Of a DNA stretch of 64,000 bases, positions 11,888 through 25,186 are shown piece after piece. The stretch is from Glandiceps talaboti (lineage: Eukaryota; Hemichordata; Enteropneusta; Spengelidae). The DNA lies in NCBI RefSeq assembly GCF_964340395.1, contig NC_135562.1:8477134-8541133 (forward strand). The letters run 5' to 3'. The notes beneath the pieces are model-generated. The model was not told where the DNA came from. It was given only the letters and a program-made list of their open reading frames with translations, and did no database searches. The first letter of the stretch is position 1. Each line of letters begins with the position of its first letter. The translations under genes were made by a program, and so were the position numbers.

Positions 11888-13396
11888 AAGGGTAGTTCAC
11901 CTTGTAATCCCTGTGTAACAAGGAGAAGAATGACATATGAAATTAACTTTCGCCAGATAAATTTAATTCTAGACTGGAGTGACATAGATTCTCAGTCTCT
12001 GAAAGTTAAGTAAAATACCACTGGTTTACGTAATCTAGAAAAAACAGTAATTGAAAGCTAAGCAGAAAATCTGAAGTTTCGTTAAAATCTCGTAAGTAAG
12101 GGAGGAGTGATTGAATATAACACAAAGTTGACAAGTCCAGGCAAAAACTAAGGTGAAGTCTTCTAATATATCGTGCGGCTGTCCCTGAGTTATGACCATC
12201 CATAAATACAAACCCCACCACCACCTTGTATAACAAAGTTATTGAAATAGTAAGTCTTTTACCCTCTGAGAGGTGACTAATATCAAACATCCTTATTTTA
12301 GAATAACAAAACCTAACTTGTAGATTTCCAAGTCCTCATAAACATTTCATTTGCACTGTTTCGCTTTCACGTCAAATTGATCAATTATTTACAAGCAAAC
12401 AGTGGTCTTTCTCTTTAATAATAGAAAAGCCATTATTAGTTTACATCGTACGCATAGTGTCAAACGTGTTCTAATTTCCCATTCAAAAATTAACATTCAT
12501 CATTTCAAAATTCGATTCATCTCTCTAAAACCTCTTAAACTCATAGCAGATAAACTGAAAAAATAAGCAACCTTCAAACACTTTCCAAAAAAGTCGTTCT
12601 CTTTCCTAACTGATTTACAGACCACAGAACAGCTTCAACAAGACCTATTATTTTCGATTGATTATTTTATTGTTAAAGTGTTTGCAAGATGTCTGGTTCT
12701 CCTCTTGACCATACAATATTGAATCACCCGACCGAATTTATGATTTCTCCCTTTAATAATCTGTACTCTAAACGTGAAACCTTTGATATATACAGTATTT
12801 TGAATTAGATATCACTTGAGAATACCAAAAGAGCGCACGTAAGGGTATAGGGTTTTTGTATCTCTTAGGTGAATATGTAAGTACAAGTGTATTAATGTTT
12901 TGCTTACAGCCAGATAATAGCGCCAAATGAAACAAAACTGTCGCAAAATGTGCTATTAATTAACTACCGTTACTTAATGAATTGGATGCACTTAGAAAGG
13001 ACGTTATTGTGCTTAAAATTTTCACAGGAACAATACAATCTACATTGAAACGAAGCAAATTAGTCGGGGACCAGCAATCAAAGTTTTTTGTCTGTGAAAA
13101 AATATCCGTGTAGGTTCAAACATTGAATAAAATCACACGGCGAACCAAGATCCTGTTCTATTATAGTGACCATACTTCAATGTACATGGCCTCCCTATGT
13201 ATAGCGTGTATAATACTTGAACTGATCTCTAGATCTGTTAAATCAAAAAAGTCATAAAAAATATCTATCAAAATATCTATTTCGAACGGTTTAGTTATCC
13301 TGCAGCATTGAATCTATCCTTGAAATTGGCGATTTCTATGACAAGAAGATGGTGATTTAATTCTATGTAGGTTAAACTGTGTGGTATTAGCCATTT
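11888..13396. other. Intergenic, no gene recognised
   Basis: AT-rich sequence; the longest open frames have no coding features or family match. Confidence 0.5.
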
Positions 13397-13542
13397 CTTG
13401 TGAAGTTTAAACTTTTCAATTTCCAACACAACCAACTCTTGGAAAACTGTACCTGAAGATTTTGTCCGCTCACTAAGGACTTCATCAGCAGACTGAAGTA
13501 ATTAACATGAACTTGGAAATTGAAAAGTTTAAACTTCACAAG
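13397..13542 (-). mobile_element. 146-bp foldback relic with hammerhead-like core
   Basis: A perfect 29-bp inverted repeat (13397-13425 with 13514-13542) encloses 88 bp. On the minus strand the interior has CTGATGA, then GTCC, a loop, GGAC and AAAA (13488-13458), resembling the conserved core of hammerhead ribozymes found in Penelope-like element termini. The expected GAAA is AAAA and an extra A follows CTGATGA, so it is probably inactive. I infer a Penelope-derived relic. Confidence 0.4.
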
Positions 13543-16500
13543 ATAGTGACTTGTATATTAATCAGTTCTCAACAAATAGTTCCTAGTTTCTCACTCTGTA
13601 ACAATTATAATCCTTACTTTTCACAACTCTTCTGCGTCATGTAATTATCTTGTAATACCAAAGCGGGGGTTTTTTGATCGATTTTCTGTACGGATTTACG
13701 TACATGTATTTCTATAGAATCTGAAAAGGAGACAACCAAATCAAAGGACCTGGATACAAAGGCCTTTTCAAAGTACTACATATTTAACAGCGGCTCTACA
13801 AATAATTTATTTTGTACCTTAACGAAATGAAAGAAAGAAAACCAAGGATTTTTGTTTCTTTTTATTTTATGTACTATCTATAAAAGATCTTCTATAATTT
13901 ATCATTTTAAAAGAGCGATGTTCACAAAACGCGATTCTTCTCTATTTTGCCTGGAGAACAGTAATTTTATTGTATCGAGAGAACAAAAAAAGAAAGATGA
14001 TTTTTGACCCGATAGCCATTTTCTATACGGTCGTGTATACAGTATAATCACATATATGCAATCATTGTTAGACGCTGATTCATTACTATGGTAACTTTAT
14101 AAATGAGAACCCCACGTACCTGGATATTGATTTGGTTGCTAACAGATTTAAAATACTATTCAATATTTTAAGTCAGTGTGGATTTAACATTTCGTACAGT
14201 TTGTTTGTGTTTCTCTGACCTCTCTGTGTTATCGTGGTTCGCTACTTTATAAAAATAAATCCATAAGCTTGCCATTGATAATATTTTACCAGTAATCTGG
14301 TTTCAGATCCGGCCACACTTTAAAGTCGACACTGTAGAGTTAACATAAATGAGTACTGAATAACCAAATTCAGTGAAGACAGGATTGAATTCACTTTTGG
14401 TGATAGCCTAGAATCAAGTGGTTGCCGGGGAGTTTGCTCTCACAATTCCCCTACCAAAAGCGAGAACAAAATCCACTCACGACTGGATTCTGGACTAGAT
14501 TGATGACTGTACAATTTGATGTGCTGAAGTAGCTCAATTCAATTTTCAAGATTGTCGAATTTCAACAGTAACAAACTGATTTTTAGGGCCGAGTGGACTG
14601 TCATGTTTCAAGAAACAAAGCATGACGATAGATTCTAGTTTCTGATCACAACAAAAAGCTCACGAAAACCACTTTAAAACGAGTTGTTTTCTTAACTGTC
14701 TTTTTTTCACATCATGGAGCACAAATAGATACTCAGATATCTGTTTGTTGATGAATCGGTACTAAATAAGATTGGATGTGGTAACCATGTCGTTGTCACG
14801 TTTTGCTGTCACTTGGTTACCATCGATACCACACTAGAGGGCGATAAATCTCAATAATGATGGTACGATGACAACCTGAGTTAAAAACAGAGGGAAATTT
14901 GGCAGGGTAATGGAGTACTGGTGTACCCGCGGATACAACTCTCACGTACAAACGGTACAAAAATTAAAAAACTAGGAGTCAAATGTCTGCCTTTAAGCCA
15001 GACAATAGGGGTCAACAGCCTAGGAAAATTTGAAAATCAGCAACTTGGAAACTACCTTGTCCAAAATATGGGATCTGTTTGTGTTTTCAAAGAGAAGTCA
15101 AACCATTACATCATGCTTAAAATCAAGAAGTCTAAAGCGTGGCAGTCGAAAAAAAGGAGGGGTCAAAACCGCGGTACATATGAATATAACCCCCACCCCC
15201 AGTTAAAACCATCAGAAGATCTACAAGTTCATTCAAGCTATGTCGTGAAAAATGTATTGAAATAGTTTTAAAAAATACATGAAATATTACAAAGAATACA
15301 AGTAATCGTTTTCAGTGTAAAAAGTAAATGTTTATTTTCATAGTGTAGTAAATAGAGACTTCAAGATTAGTCTGTCACGTGGTGTATGTATTTACAGTGC
15401 ATGAGATATGTACAAGGTCTATAGTCTATCATTTCAAACGCCGTTTACCAGAGGGTCATCATTATATTTGAAGGCCAACAACTACTCAAGCCATGACGAT
15501 AAAAGTTACAATTCATTGAAAGTATAGTAAACAGGCTGAAATAGTGTAATGGTATAAATTCGTCACAGTGATTCCACCTATATTACTGCAATTAATGGAT
15601 GACAACAATCGGTATGGTTTCCATGGAAACGATTGTATGTTATGTTGCATCGATCGTTCACGGTATTTATATTAAATGGCTGGACTTGATCGATTGGATG
15701 AAGTAGAAAATCACACAAATTTAGAATCCTGACATTAATTGTACATACATGGAGTTGATAGCTTTACAACAGACAAGGATAGTACGTGTTAAGTCCATGA
15801 TCGAAAAAGATGGGAAGCCATTTTGGAAATCTCAAAATTACAAACATGAAAAATATTTACAAGAAATGTTGTATATTATGACTTTTGTACACAATTGGAA
15901 AACTAACAATTCAAAATAGAAATGTGATTTAATTTTATAACGTTGTCCGTTTAAATGTGTTATGTTTCGTACAAGTTCGATACTATTGTTGCGAGTCTTC
16001 GGACCCGTATTTTAGTCATTTTGGCAAGTGTAGGTCTGTTTCTATTAAATTCTTAAATTTCTGGTGTGGTACGTGAACTCTGTACAGTCTAGACATTCAG
16101 CGAGTTCTCATAAACACGTATCTTCCAACCGCATATCACCGACACCATGGGTCATTGACATCTGCGACATTTGTATAAAAGTAATTTACAAATGCATGTT
16201 ATACAACTCGTACTCCTCACGACAACGTTAATGGGTCAATTTTATCGTTTATAACGAGGTGGCTATGTCCATTTAAAGAAATTATATATAACTGGAGCAT
16301 TGGGTTACAATTCAATTTGTATTTCTAAACCCATGTATCTAGATTTATCGTGACCAGGTACAGCAGCGTCATAGGTTGACATCGGTGCCAGCAGTGTAAA
16401 GTGTCCGTGTCATCTGCTATGCCTAGCCTACCAAATAGACGTATATAACCCTCATACAGAATTTTGAATATTGTTTTTATATTGATTATGAAATTTATGT

Positions 16501-16640
16501 CAAATTTAGTAATTAAGACGGTGGGAAAACTTCTTCAAAAAAGACGAGTAACTTGTACAATTGTTTTTGTTACAATATTATTTCTACATACACAGGATGA
16601 ATTTGTTCACTGGTTTGTATGATCACAACTTGTTGTTCTA
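13543..16640. other. Intergenic, no gene recognised
   Basis: AT-rich sequence. An open frame at 14921-15265 begins with GTG and lacks coding support. A CTCF-like motif lies at 14829-14845. Confidence 0.5.
14829..14845 (+). promoter_or_regulatory. CTCF-like motif
   Basis: CCACACTAGAGGGCGAT matches much of the CTCF core (CACTAGAGGGCG) on the plus strand, in a gene-free interval. Motif match only. Confidence 0.3.
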
Positions 16641-16974
16641 CCGCCCATTGAGAGTTAGTGTTCACTGGTCCCGTTTAAAACAACCATGCATAAACCAATA
16701 ACAAACTGTAAATGCTACACTTTAAGACAGGTAGACACATTTTGTCTAAATGAAATGAATTAACGTGCCACCATGCAGACATCAAACGCTGATATCAAAA
16801 CTTTGGCGCCTGCGTGTCCGAGCCTAGATGCGCAGTACGTGACTTTTAAATGGTTTGTTAGATTCAGACAAAATGTAGCAAAAACTTGCGACCTTGCCAT
16901 TCCACAATGTATAATATGCAGTTTCTGTGTGGTTGTAACAAACAGAGCCGTGAACACTAACATGAAACGGGCTG
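16641..16974 (+). mobile_element. TA-flanked MITE family A, copy 1
   Basis: Left end CCGCCCATTGAGAGTTAGTG and right end ACATGAAACGGGCTG are imperfect inverted repeats flanked by TA at 16639-16640 and 16975-16976, the Tc1/mariner target. Interior carries the family words GACAAAATGTAGCAA and TGTGTGGTTGTAACAAACAG. Open frames across it recur in the other copies because the repeat is conserved, not because it codes. Confidence 0.7.
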
Positions 16975-17272
16975 TACATATCGTAACCATGTAAATATAC
17001 AAAAATATCGATATAAAAGCTGTGTTGACTTTTCGTGTACTCCAGCTATCATTATAGTATAATGATTGAAAATACATATTTTAAGATTTATAAAAGTATC
17101 AAAACATAAATTTAAAATAAATATATACATAACAAAACTTTATAAATTAAAATAATACTGGATAAGTGATTGTCAGTAAATAGCCTGTTAAAGGTAGCCT
17201 AGTGCTGTCCCTCATCAAGATCAAGATATATCTTTACAGAAATTCGATACCACGGTTAGTACCTAGACCAGG

Positions 17273-17611
17273 TTAAATGTAGACTCTCTCACAGTCCTCG
17301 TAGCATCGCATCGCTAAGAGGGCTGTTTTGTATGTACCGATATCTACTGCATAATTTTACCTGAATATTCTTGTACTGTGGGCCCTCATTGGGGTTAATC
17401 ATTTTTTGACGTGTTACTACGATACCTAGGGGCATCGCAATAACACGGAACATCGAAGTAACACGTCAACAAATGATTAGCCCTATGTAGTCAATGAGGG
17501 CCCACAGTACAAGGATATTTTAGTACAATTATGCTGTAGATATCGGTACATACAAAACAGCTAATAGTGATGCTCCCACGGACTGGTGAGAGAGTCTACT
17601 AGGTTTAAATG
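17273..17611. mobile_element. Foldback element with about 150-bp arms
   Basis: From AGACTCTCTCAC at 17281 to GTGAGAGAGTCT ending at 17597 the sequence is a long imperfect inverted repeat centred near 17445. Inner blocks such as TACTGTGGGCCCTCATTG recur on the opposite strand. TTAAATG occurs just outside each end (17273-17279 and 17605-17611) and may be a 7-bp target duplication. No protein is encoded. Confidence 0.75.
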
Positions 17612-19484
17612 CACTGTCGTACACATATATAAATCTCTTAAACTACTCATAAAGTTTTTAAAAATCTAGAAAAAAATAATTTGCATATTTCATTATGTAA
17701 TATGAGAGACATGACGTCAAGAATTTAGAATGAAGTTGTAATATTATATGAAAAATTAATGTTAGCTTCATTCGTTGATTGATATGAACTAAAGTGTTCT
17801 CTCGCAATATCAAAATTTACTTGTATAATTTTTGAAGTTGTAAACTTAATGTCTGGAATACAAAGTACAAAATTACAAACAACTGTCTTTACAACTGTAC
17901 AAGCCCAATTATAAAACGTTCTCATTAGTCATAATTTATCAATATTCTCACGGATTTTTCTGACCAATGAAAAAAGTCGCAATAAACAGTTACTGGTTTT
18001 TCTTCTTGACTCGCTGTATTATTTCGCGCCAATAGAGAACACCTGTTGGTGCACTATAAAGTTAAGTTGCCACAAGTCATTGCACTCTCAGACTGACAAG
18101 AAATAGCATATATACAAATTGGTGATATTTCCTCTTTCTCAACATTTCTGTCAAACACGCGATGGTCAGCCTTAACCTATGACCCCAATATATGACGGTG
18201 TGTTTAGCCAAATAGTTTATGCCCAGTAACCTGTACGTAGGTTGCTAGTTAGAAAATAACATTCCATTTTCATGACGTACTGGTTTCCCTCCGGCTATTC
18301 AGTGGAACGTTGTAGGTCTGAACGAATTTGGAACAGCGACAAAATATAATCTCGGCAAGAGAATTTATTGTGGTATTTGATCCTGTGTTATGTGGCCAAG
18401 AAACTTCAAGTTGGCTCCCTGTTGTTCGACTGGATGAATGTAGCCAAGCGCGATACATTTAGACATACATCCAGACTTTTTATATGCCGTTCGCTTTTAT
18501 ATTTTGCGTGCAAAACCCGACGTGTAATTTTAATGACTTTACAGTAAATGAATGGTACTCTGAAAGCACAGTATTACAAGATCATAATATAAAGTCATTG
18601 GGGCTATAGGCACTGATGTTGAATTCGGAGAGAAATAATCGTTCGGAATCAAGTAGCGACGACACTTAATTTGTTAAAACAGTTTTTGTACTCTTTTTCT
18701 CGCTTATTTGCACAAAATAATTTTGTTGTGTCGTTATCACACTATTTTTGACATCTGATATCCATGTGTATGGGCCAATATACTTTGAATTTGTTGGAAG
18801 TTTAATAAGAAAAGTATATATTTAACGAAAACATATTTACAATCAACGTTTGTTTTCTTCAAAAAATGTATTTTTTTCAGGTAATGTAATATAACTTATA
18901 GACTTTAGGCGCCAAACCCTACGGGTTGCACAAACCTAGGCCTTGGATTATAAAAGGCGGCCATATTATGACAACTATATCATAATCAAATGATATCTCT
19001 ATAAAACTCATTTTGTGTTTGACACTCACTTGTAGACGTATCGTTCATGTGTGCAATGGAAATGAGTCTGTTTCTTCAAGTGGAGAGTCGTGCTTGACAT
19101 CACACTTAACAATCGCGTTTAGTGTTCACAGTCATATACATGTCTACACACTAATGGAAACCAAATCCATTATTTCACAACAGAACTAAAAGCTGACCCA
19201 AATTAAATGTGTACATGACTGTAAAGTGAACGATTGTCATCGACTTGAAGTGCCGAAATGTCGTTAACGATACAAAATGACTGCGATCTTTGATCAAGCA
19301 AATCACGCCCTATTATTCACTATATGGAGACAGCTAAAATTGCTAAATTACATTCCTAAAGTCCCGTGTAGGCAGTCGATATAATCACCAGATCTGTGTA
19401 TATGTACAAAACACTAAGTAAATATACAAATATACCCTGTATTTAGAAGCAATAAGCGAAGTTAATCTAGGATTTTCAAGTTTT
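17612..19484. other. Intergenic, no gene recognised
   Basis: AT-rich; no convincing ORF, RNA or repeat family identified. Confidence 0.5.
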
Positions 19485-19490
19485 TTTATT
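19485..19490 (-). terminator. Candidate poly(A) signal for the gene at 19753-20517
   Basis: TTTATT on the plus strand reads AATAAA on the minus strand, about 260 nt past the stop codon of the minus-strand gene. Confidence 0.35.
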
Positions 19491-19752
19491 TTGCGCACGA
19501 AAATGGGTCAGTTTGAGATTGCCTGAATAAACGGTAAAACCCCCTAAATTCTGTGTTTTTCCTGTGATATTCTAGAAGAATGACTACATAACATGGGATT
19601 GATTGTCTGTTTACTGCAATATAAACCATGCTTTGATCTCCATCTTGCTTGGTTCATGTTCTTCGTCGTTCTTTAAAAAATCACAAGTCACAAACTGGTA
19701 ATTCGTCTTTGAAAAGCACGCAAATATTTCCATCCATGGAACACGTTCAATA

Positions 19753-20517
19753 TTACGATATTTTGCCGTTGATTGTAAGCGGTGGTGGAAGTTTATCGTC
19801 GGCAATGAACGGCGAAGACAGAACCATTTTGTTCGAGTGTACCATCATTTCTCGTGATCGCGACCTTGAACTTCTGCCGTCCAAATTATCCTGGTGGTAC
19901 GGGCTCTTGTTGATATCAGAAGCTAGCCATTTCATGATGTATCCTTTCTTTGCACTTGGCGTTGGTGATTGTACACTTGGAAGTCTGAATGCTCCAGATT
20001 CGATGTTTTTTACTATTTCTTTGTTTTTGATATGGTCTACTTTAATTTCAGGACTGTGTTTAGTTTGCTGTTGTTGGTTATAAACCGTAAGGTTGGTATT
20101 TGGTCTACCAGCAGCGGTATACAACGGGTCTTGCTCCTTGGTCCACTTATTGAAAAACCTACATTGGTTTGTCGATAATTCCGGTAGAACTCCGTGTATT
20201 ACCTTGCTGTGTTTTGCAGCGCCTCTGTGTTTCACCTTTGTGGTCTTGGAAATTGCGTACACCTCCTTCAAATTCTTGGACGCTTTCAAGAGTTTTTTAG
20301 TCTGCCTATAAAGTATAGGCACCGCGGTAACCTGCGATCGATGGAAAAAGTCCGACTTCTCCTTCTGGGATGATTTAAAACCAGTCAAATTGGTCTGAGG
20401 TCTGTCTGGTAATTGCCACACTTGTAATTCGGGTAATGTCCGATTAACGTAGAAAGTTTGAGCCCTCTCCAGACCAGGGAACCTCACAGATTTCGATTTG
20501 TCTTCTAGGGTGACCAT
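19753..20517 (-). CDS. Intronless basic orphan protein, 254 aa
   Basis: A single open frame runs from ATG at 20517-20515 to TAA at 19753. The protein is basic, hydrophilic and without signal peptide or membrane segment. Visible features are an N-terminal VTLEDKSKSVRFPG, a lysine-rich middle (RQTKKLLKASKNLKEVYAIS), a QQQQ run, a Ser/Arg patch (GRSSRSRSRE) and a C-terminal DDKLPPPLTINGKIS. I recognise no family. Length, an ATG start, protein-like composition and higher GC than its surroundings support a real gene. It could be a single-exon gene or one long exon of a larger gene, but the in-frame ATG and stop make the former likely. Function unknown. Confidence 0.6.
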   Translation of the reverse strand: MVTLEDKSKSVRFPGLERAQTFYVNRTLPELQVWQLPDRPQTNLTGFKSSQKEKSDFFHRSQVTAVPILYRQTKKLLKASKNLKEVYAISKTTKVKHRGAAKHSKVIHGVLPELSTNQCRFFNKWTKEQDPLYTAAGRPNTNLTVYNQQQQTKHSPEIKVDHIKNKEIVKNIESGAFRLPSVQSPTPSAKKGYIMKWLASDINKSPYHQDNLDGRSSRSRSREMMVHSNKMVLSSPFIADDKLPPPLTINGKIS

Positions 20518-22440
20518 CTTGTCCGTGTAAGTCCGCCGATCGTTGCGGCACTACACAGCCCAGCTATCTGTATCGCGTCTTTGTATATCAACCAACTAAA
20601 GTCGAATCAATATCCCCCACAATATCGATCTCAGAAAACCAAGGCCCAAAATATCCAAGAGGCACACAATGAAACAATAAGCTAGGAAAAAACAATTATT
20701 TGTGTCTGTGCAGTCAGTTAGAAGTCACAATTCAAAAGTTGATACCAGTTCTTCCGTTCACACGATTGTTGTGGGTACATTCAGTGATAAATTCAATGTT
20801 GTAAATAGAACACCTTATACATGTACTCTATAAAAACGTCATAGCCCCGTTACTAAGCGCCTTGTTGAGTGCCTAAATAATGTAATACACTCAGCTACGA
20901 CCAGTCTCTCACAGCACAGCACAGACCCGTCAACATCGATATCTGGGTATAAGTAATTCATGCCATTATTATGTAAGCGTGATTTACGAATAATTAATTC
21001 ATGCAGTTGCAGTTATTTCATTAGTACAAATTACAATGATGACAATCGTGACACTCCAGGGATACGAGTGAAAGAATGTTTGCCACCTTTAAAAATCGCC
21101 GTGTAGTACCATTAACAGTATTAAACGCGGTCACTGTGATTTATTACTAATGGTGTTACTATACACTGGATGGTCTGTATCCACCTGTTGTTTGCATTCT
21201 ACTAGTCGCTGTGTGCCGTGACTACTTACGCCAACAATCGACTCTTCTTTTCCGCTTTCTTCTCGTTTGTTACCGAACAAAAAGTTACCGAAACATGTAC
21301 TGTTTGCTTTTAAACATTCATTTACACGTACACACAGGTCAATACTTTGTTATTTGCGTGTCCGTTTTGATGTAAGATTCCACCTCATGTGTTGGAGTCT
21401 ATTTAAATTGTATACAGTAATTTATCAACCAAACACGGTGGCGTCGACTGAAAGCCTCGATGCACATACAAGACGTTATTCTTAGGAGTACAGGTTGACG
21501 AGTGAGTGTCAGGGCAACAAAACACACACTATTAACGGCCACACATCTGAAGTTTACCTTGGGCTGTTTTCAGAATTTGGAATCTTTCGGTCGAGTCACC
21601 CCGAGTGTTATTTATGGTGCGTATAATGTAGGCCTACCGCAACCGAAGTCGTAATGTTACCACGGCGAAATATTTTAGGTCCGTTACGTGCAATCTCCGA
21701 GGTTCTCTGCCCAACTTAGTTTTAACATACTGCAAATGTCTGCACAGGCGACAACATCGACTTTGAAATGTGTAAGTCGGCCTTGAGGAGGTTGGTCATA
21801 TAAGTGACGTCACCGTTGCTACAGCTCAGTCCAGAGTCGAACCTTTCGGAACCTACTTCAAAATATAAAACACAGCTAGCAGTTCTTTTTTCTTCTCCGA
21901 CCTTCCTATTTTTGTGGGCTAAAGTCAATATTCAAATGAGCTTGTCCACTTCACTGCATACGACATACATGTAGTCGGAACGAAATTCAAAAAACAATCC
22001 AGAAATATTCTACTCGAGTTTACCACTTGAAGAAGCCAAAGAAGAAATTGCTATGTACACACATGCATAGTTCACGCAAGATTAGCGACAAATCCTCCCC
22101 AGGGCTTTTACTAGTTATACAACAAAAGATACCGATGTTGCGACTTTTCAGGTCTATTCATGCATATTGGTATTGCCAAGGCAACTATTGTTACGTAGAG
22201 ACCTGTTGTCTTTCAGCCGTGAAAAATCTATTTAGACACCCTCAAGATATAACATTAGTTTAGTCACTTTTGTATGCTTCTAAATATGTTTGGTATGATG
22301 TTACTGATTCTACTTCTTCAAGAGTGACCCTCATTTGCTTATAAAAGTGCACACGCGTCTGTGAAGGACGTAGGGTTAAAGTTGTTTTACAATAGCAAAG
22401 TACAGCGATGAATGTAGATTCGTTTAAAAGATTAGATTAA
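20518..22440. other. Upstream and intergenic region, no gene recognised
   Basis: Lies 5' of the minus-strand orphan gene and should include its promoter, but no TATA box or other element could be assigned with confidence. Confidence 0.4.
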
Positions 22441-22496
22441 AGATGAAACAAAACTGTAGTTCTCAAAATGATAAGACTCAAGAGAAAGGAAATCTC

Positions 22497-22836
<340 letters not shown>

Positions 22837-22879
22837 TCCAAAGCAAGTCTGCCATTTATACATCAATTAATATGTTGAA

Positions 22880-23760
22880 CTATCGTCTGAGTACATTGTG
22901 TCTTCTTGTGGCGTCTTTGACTTTACCTAACAATACTCACACCTGATTACCATTCTTACACTGACTTGCATTTATCAACTTCTGTTAATTCTGTAAAGGC
23001 GTTAATGAATTTTTTTCTTCTCTCCAACACTTCTGTGGTGCACACAATATTGTGATTGTAGGCGTAATTGTATGTTTTACAAGAACAACAGAATTAAATG
23101 TAATTAGTGCCTGTAAAGAGGAGTGACTTTTTGAAAGAATGTCTCTCCAGGCGTTTGATTTTCTCATGGTCCCTGTGTTGCACCCATGACCACCAACTGA
23201 GATAGTCTGTTTGTATACGTATCTACACTAAGTGTTAGGTCGTGCTCTGTTCAAATCCACACAATTCATATAAATCCACGGAGATTAGTTTCGATTCATA
23301 TCCTAACTTCTAACGTTCTCACGCTCTCTAATTTCATCACATTTAACCCGCCAATATTCCGACAACGACATTGTTTCGTTTTGATGAAATTTTTGGCAAA
23401 TGCTACATTAGTTTTGAATCACAACAATACAAATTATCTTTTTAGAAAAAAAAATTGTCTAAAATTGAAGAACGAAAATGGTCCAAATTTCATTAAAGGT
23501 ATGGTTTATTTTGTTCACATATTTCTGGTTTAGGGAAGTTATGTGCGCCACACCTCTATTTGCGATATGATCCTCTGTTATCTTTTACTGAATGTTTGGT
23601 GTTGTTATACATTTGTCAGGTATTCTTCTTTGTGGAGTGTAACACAGAGTAATCCTAATCAATAACAAACATCACAATGGTATATTGTATTGGAATAAGA
23701 CAAGGTACAAAGTGTAACAAATGCAAAGTTCCATGTTTTATCTCCCCAAGGATCGATTCA
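22880..23760. other. Intergenic, no gene recognised
   Basis: No supported feature in this stretch. Confidence 0.5.
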
Positions 23761-23766
23761 CTTTTC

Positions 23767-23844
23767 ACCACCACCACCACCACCACCACCACCACCACCA
23801 CCACCACCACCACCACCACCACCACTACTACTACTACTACCACC
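23767..23844. repeat. (CAC)n / (TAC)n trinucleotide array
   Basis: About 20 CAC units grading into ACT units; reads as poly-His, poly-Thr or poly-Val depending on frame and strand, with no gene context. Confidence 0.95.
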
Positions 23845-23931
23845 ACTGTGGTGTCATTCTGAAGGTGGTATCATTGATATTGGTGGTTGACTTCACAACT
23901 TCGTATCAAGTTTGGATAGATAGTATGTATG

Positions 23932-23979
23932 TATGTATGTATGTATGTATGTATGTATGTATGTATGTATGTATGTATA
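23932..23979. repeat. (GTAT)n microsatellite
   Basis: About 12 copies of GTAT. Confidence 0.95.
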
Positions 23980-24006
23980 CGGTTCCTGCGAACTTATCAT
24001 AGCAGT

Positions 24007-24059
24007 ACGACGCCCTCACTGTACTTGTTTTAGCAAGCTATTGACTACAGAGGGCGTAG
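24007..24059. promoter_or_regulatory. Opposed pair of CTCF-like words
   Basis: ACGACGCCCTCACTGTAC at 24007-24024 and GACTACAGAGGGCGTAG near 24043-24059 carry the GAGGGCG core on opposite strands about 25 bp apart. Motif match is partial, and a short inverted repeat is an equally good description. Confidence 0.2.
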
Positions 24060-24428
24060 TTTAGAGTAACCCTGGATCTAATTTACTGTGGACATGACAA
24101 ATATTTGTCACAAGAATAAAACATGCCTCTTTTTCTCTTTCGTTCAGTTACGTGACTGTTGATTACTTTGATAAATACCCAAACATCAAATTGAAACAAC
24201 GATTGGTATCATCTGCCTAGAACGTTACACTCCCATCTTTTATAGTGAAATACAATCTGCTGCGTAAAAATCAACAACCGAGAAGTTTAAATATATTAAG
24301 TAATGTGTACGACCTGAAGCTACACTATCTATACTTGAAGTGTTATATATTCTTTACATCATACAACCAACAACATGTATTCACTGATTATTAAAATACC
24401 AATACATGGAATATTAGACATATAGTTA

Positions 24429-24674
24429 ATAGGGAACTTGCAATCCAGACTGAGCATGCTCAGACGCAAAGGACTATGGGATTATCTGTGGTTATCGTAA
24501 TACCTAATCTGGAGCTACTGATAAAATTAACCTCACACAATTGTCAACTATGAATTGATCATTTGTGGTTACAAACAATGTATCAACATTGTGTACCATA
24601 CTAATTTATTAGTATTTACTATCACATTTCCCATGATGCAACATTCAACATGGCGGGTTTGCAAGTTCCATATT
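24429..24674 (-). mobile_element. MITE family B, copy 2
   Basis: Reverse-orientation copy of 11029-11282 with AATAGGGAACTTGCAA at its left end and TTGCAAGTTCCATATTA at its right end. It shares the interior words GGAGCTAC, TATCGTAATACCTAATCTGG and CATGATGCAACATTCAACAT. Confidence 0.75.
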
Positions 24675-25061
24675 ATTAGGGTTGATTGTGTCGGCCAGTA
24701 GTACAGCAACAGGGTGACATCGTGATTGCATGGGGGGGGGGCACTGATAATTGGGTGTGGTTCCAAATCAATTTGGTTGGATTTATTTACCATATTATGT
24801 GTAACAGCTGTCTACCCACAGATGATTCAATACACATCATGGTATACAATACTCGATAATTATTCTACAGAGAGTTAAAATATTTGATACATTATATTTA
24901 TCTAACCTAAAGTTTACACTTTCGTATAAACCTTATTTTGTTATGTTTTGTGTTAACTATTATTACTCTAGTTTATCGATTTACTAGTTTGTATTAACAC
25001 CAAAAACATATTGCATTAATTCCAATGAAGAAATGTAATTTTCTTAACGGATGCATAAAGA

Positions 25062-25070
25062 TTCTCTGTC

Positions 25071-25137
<67 letters not shown>

Positions 25138-25186
25138 GTCTCTCTCTCTCTCCCCCTCTCCCCCCCCTCTCTCTCTCTCTCTCTAA
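25062..25186. repeat. (CTGT)n then (CT)n compound microsatellite
   Basis: About 16 CTGT units followed by CT/CCCC tracts. Confidence 0.95.

Noticed and set aside
14921-15265. 114-residue frame
   Set aside because: Begins with GTG, has no nearby ATG at its start, no splice context and no recognisable protein feature.
16760-17077. 105-residue minus-strand frame resembling frames at 36310-36567 and 63705-63950
   Set aside because: The similarity reflects shared MITE sequence; the frames are short, in different contexts and lack coding features.
23655-24002. Poly-His / poly-Thr / poly-Val frames
   Set aside because: Trinucleotide CAC array with no upstream gene structure.
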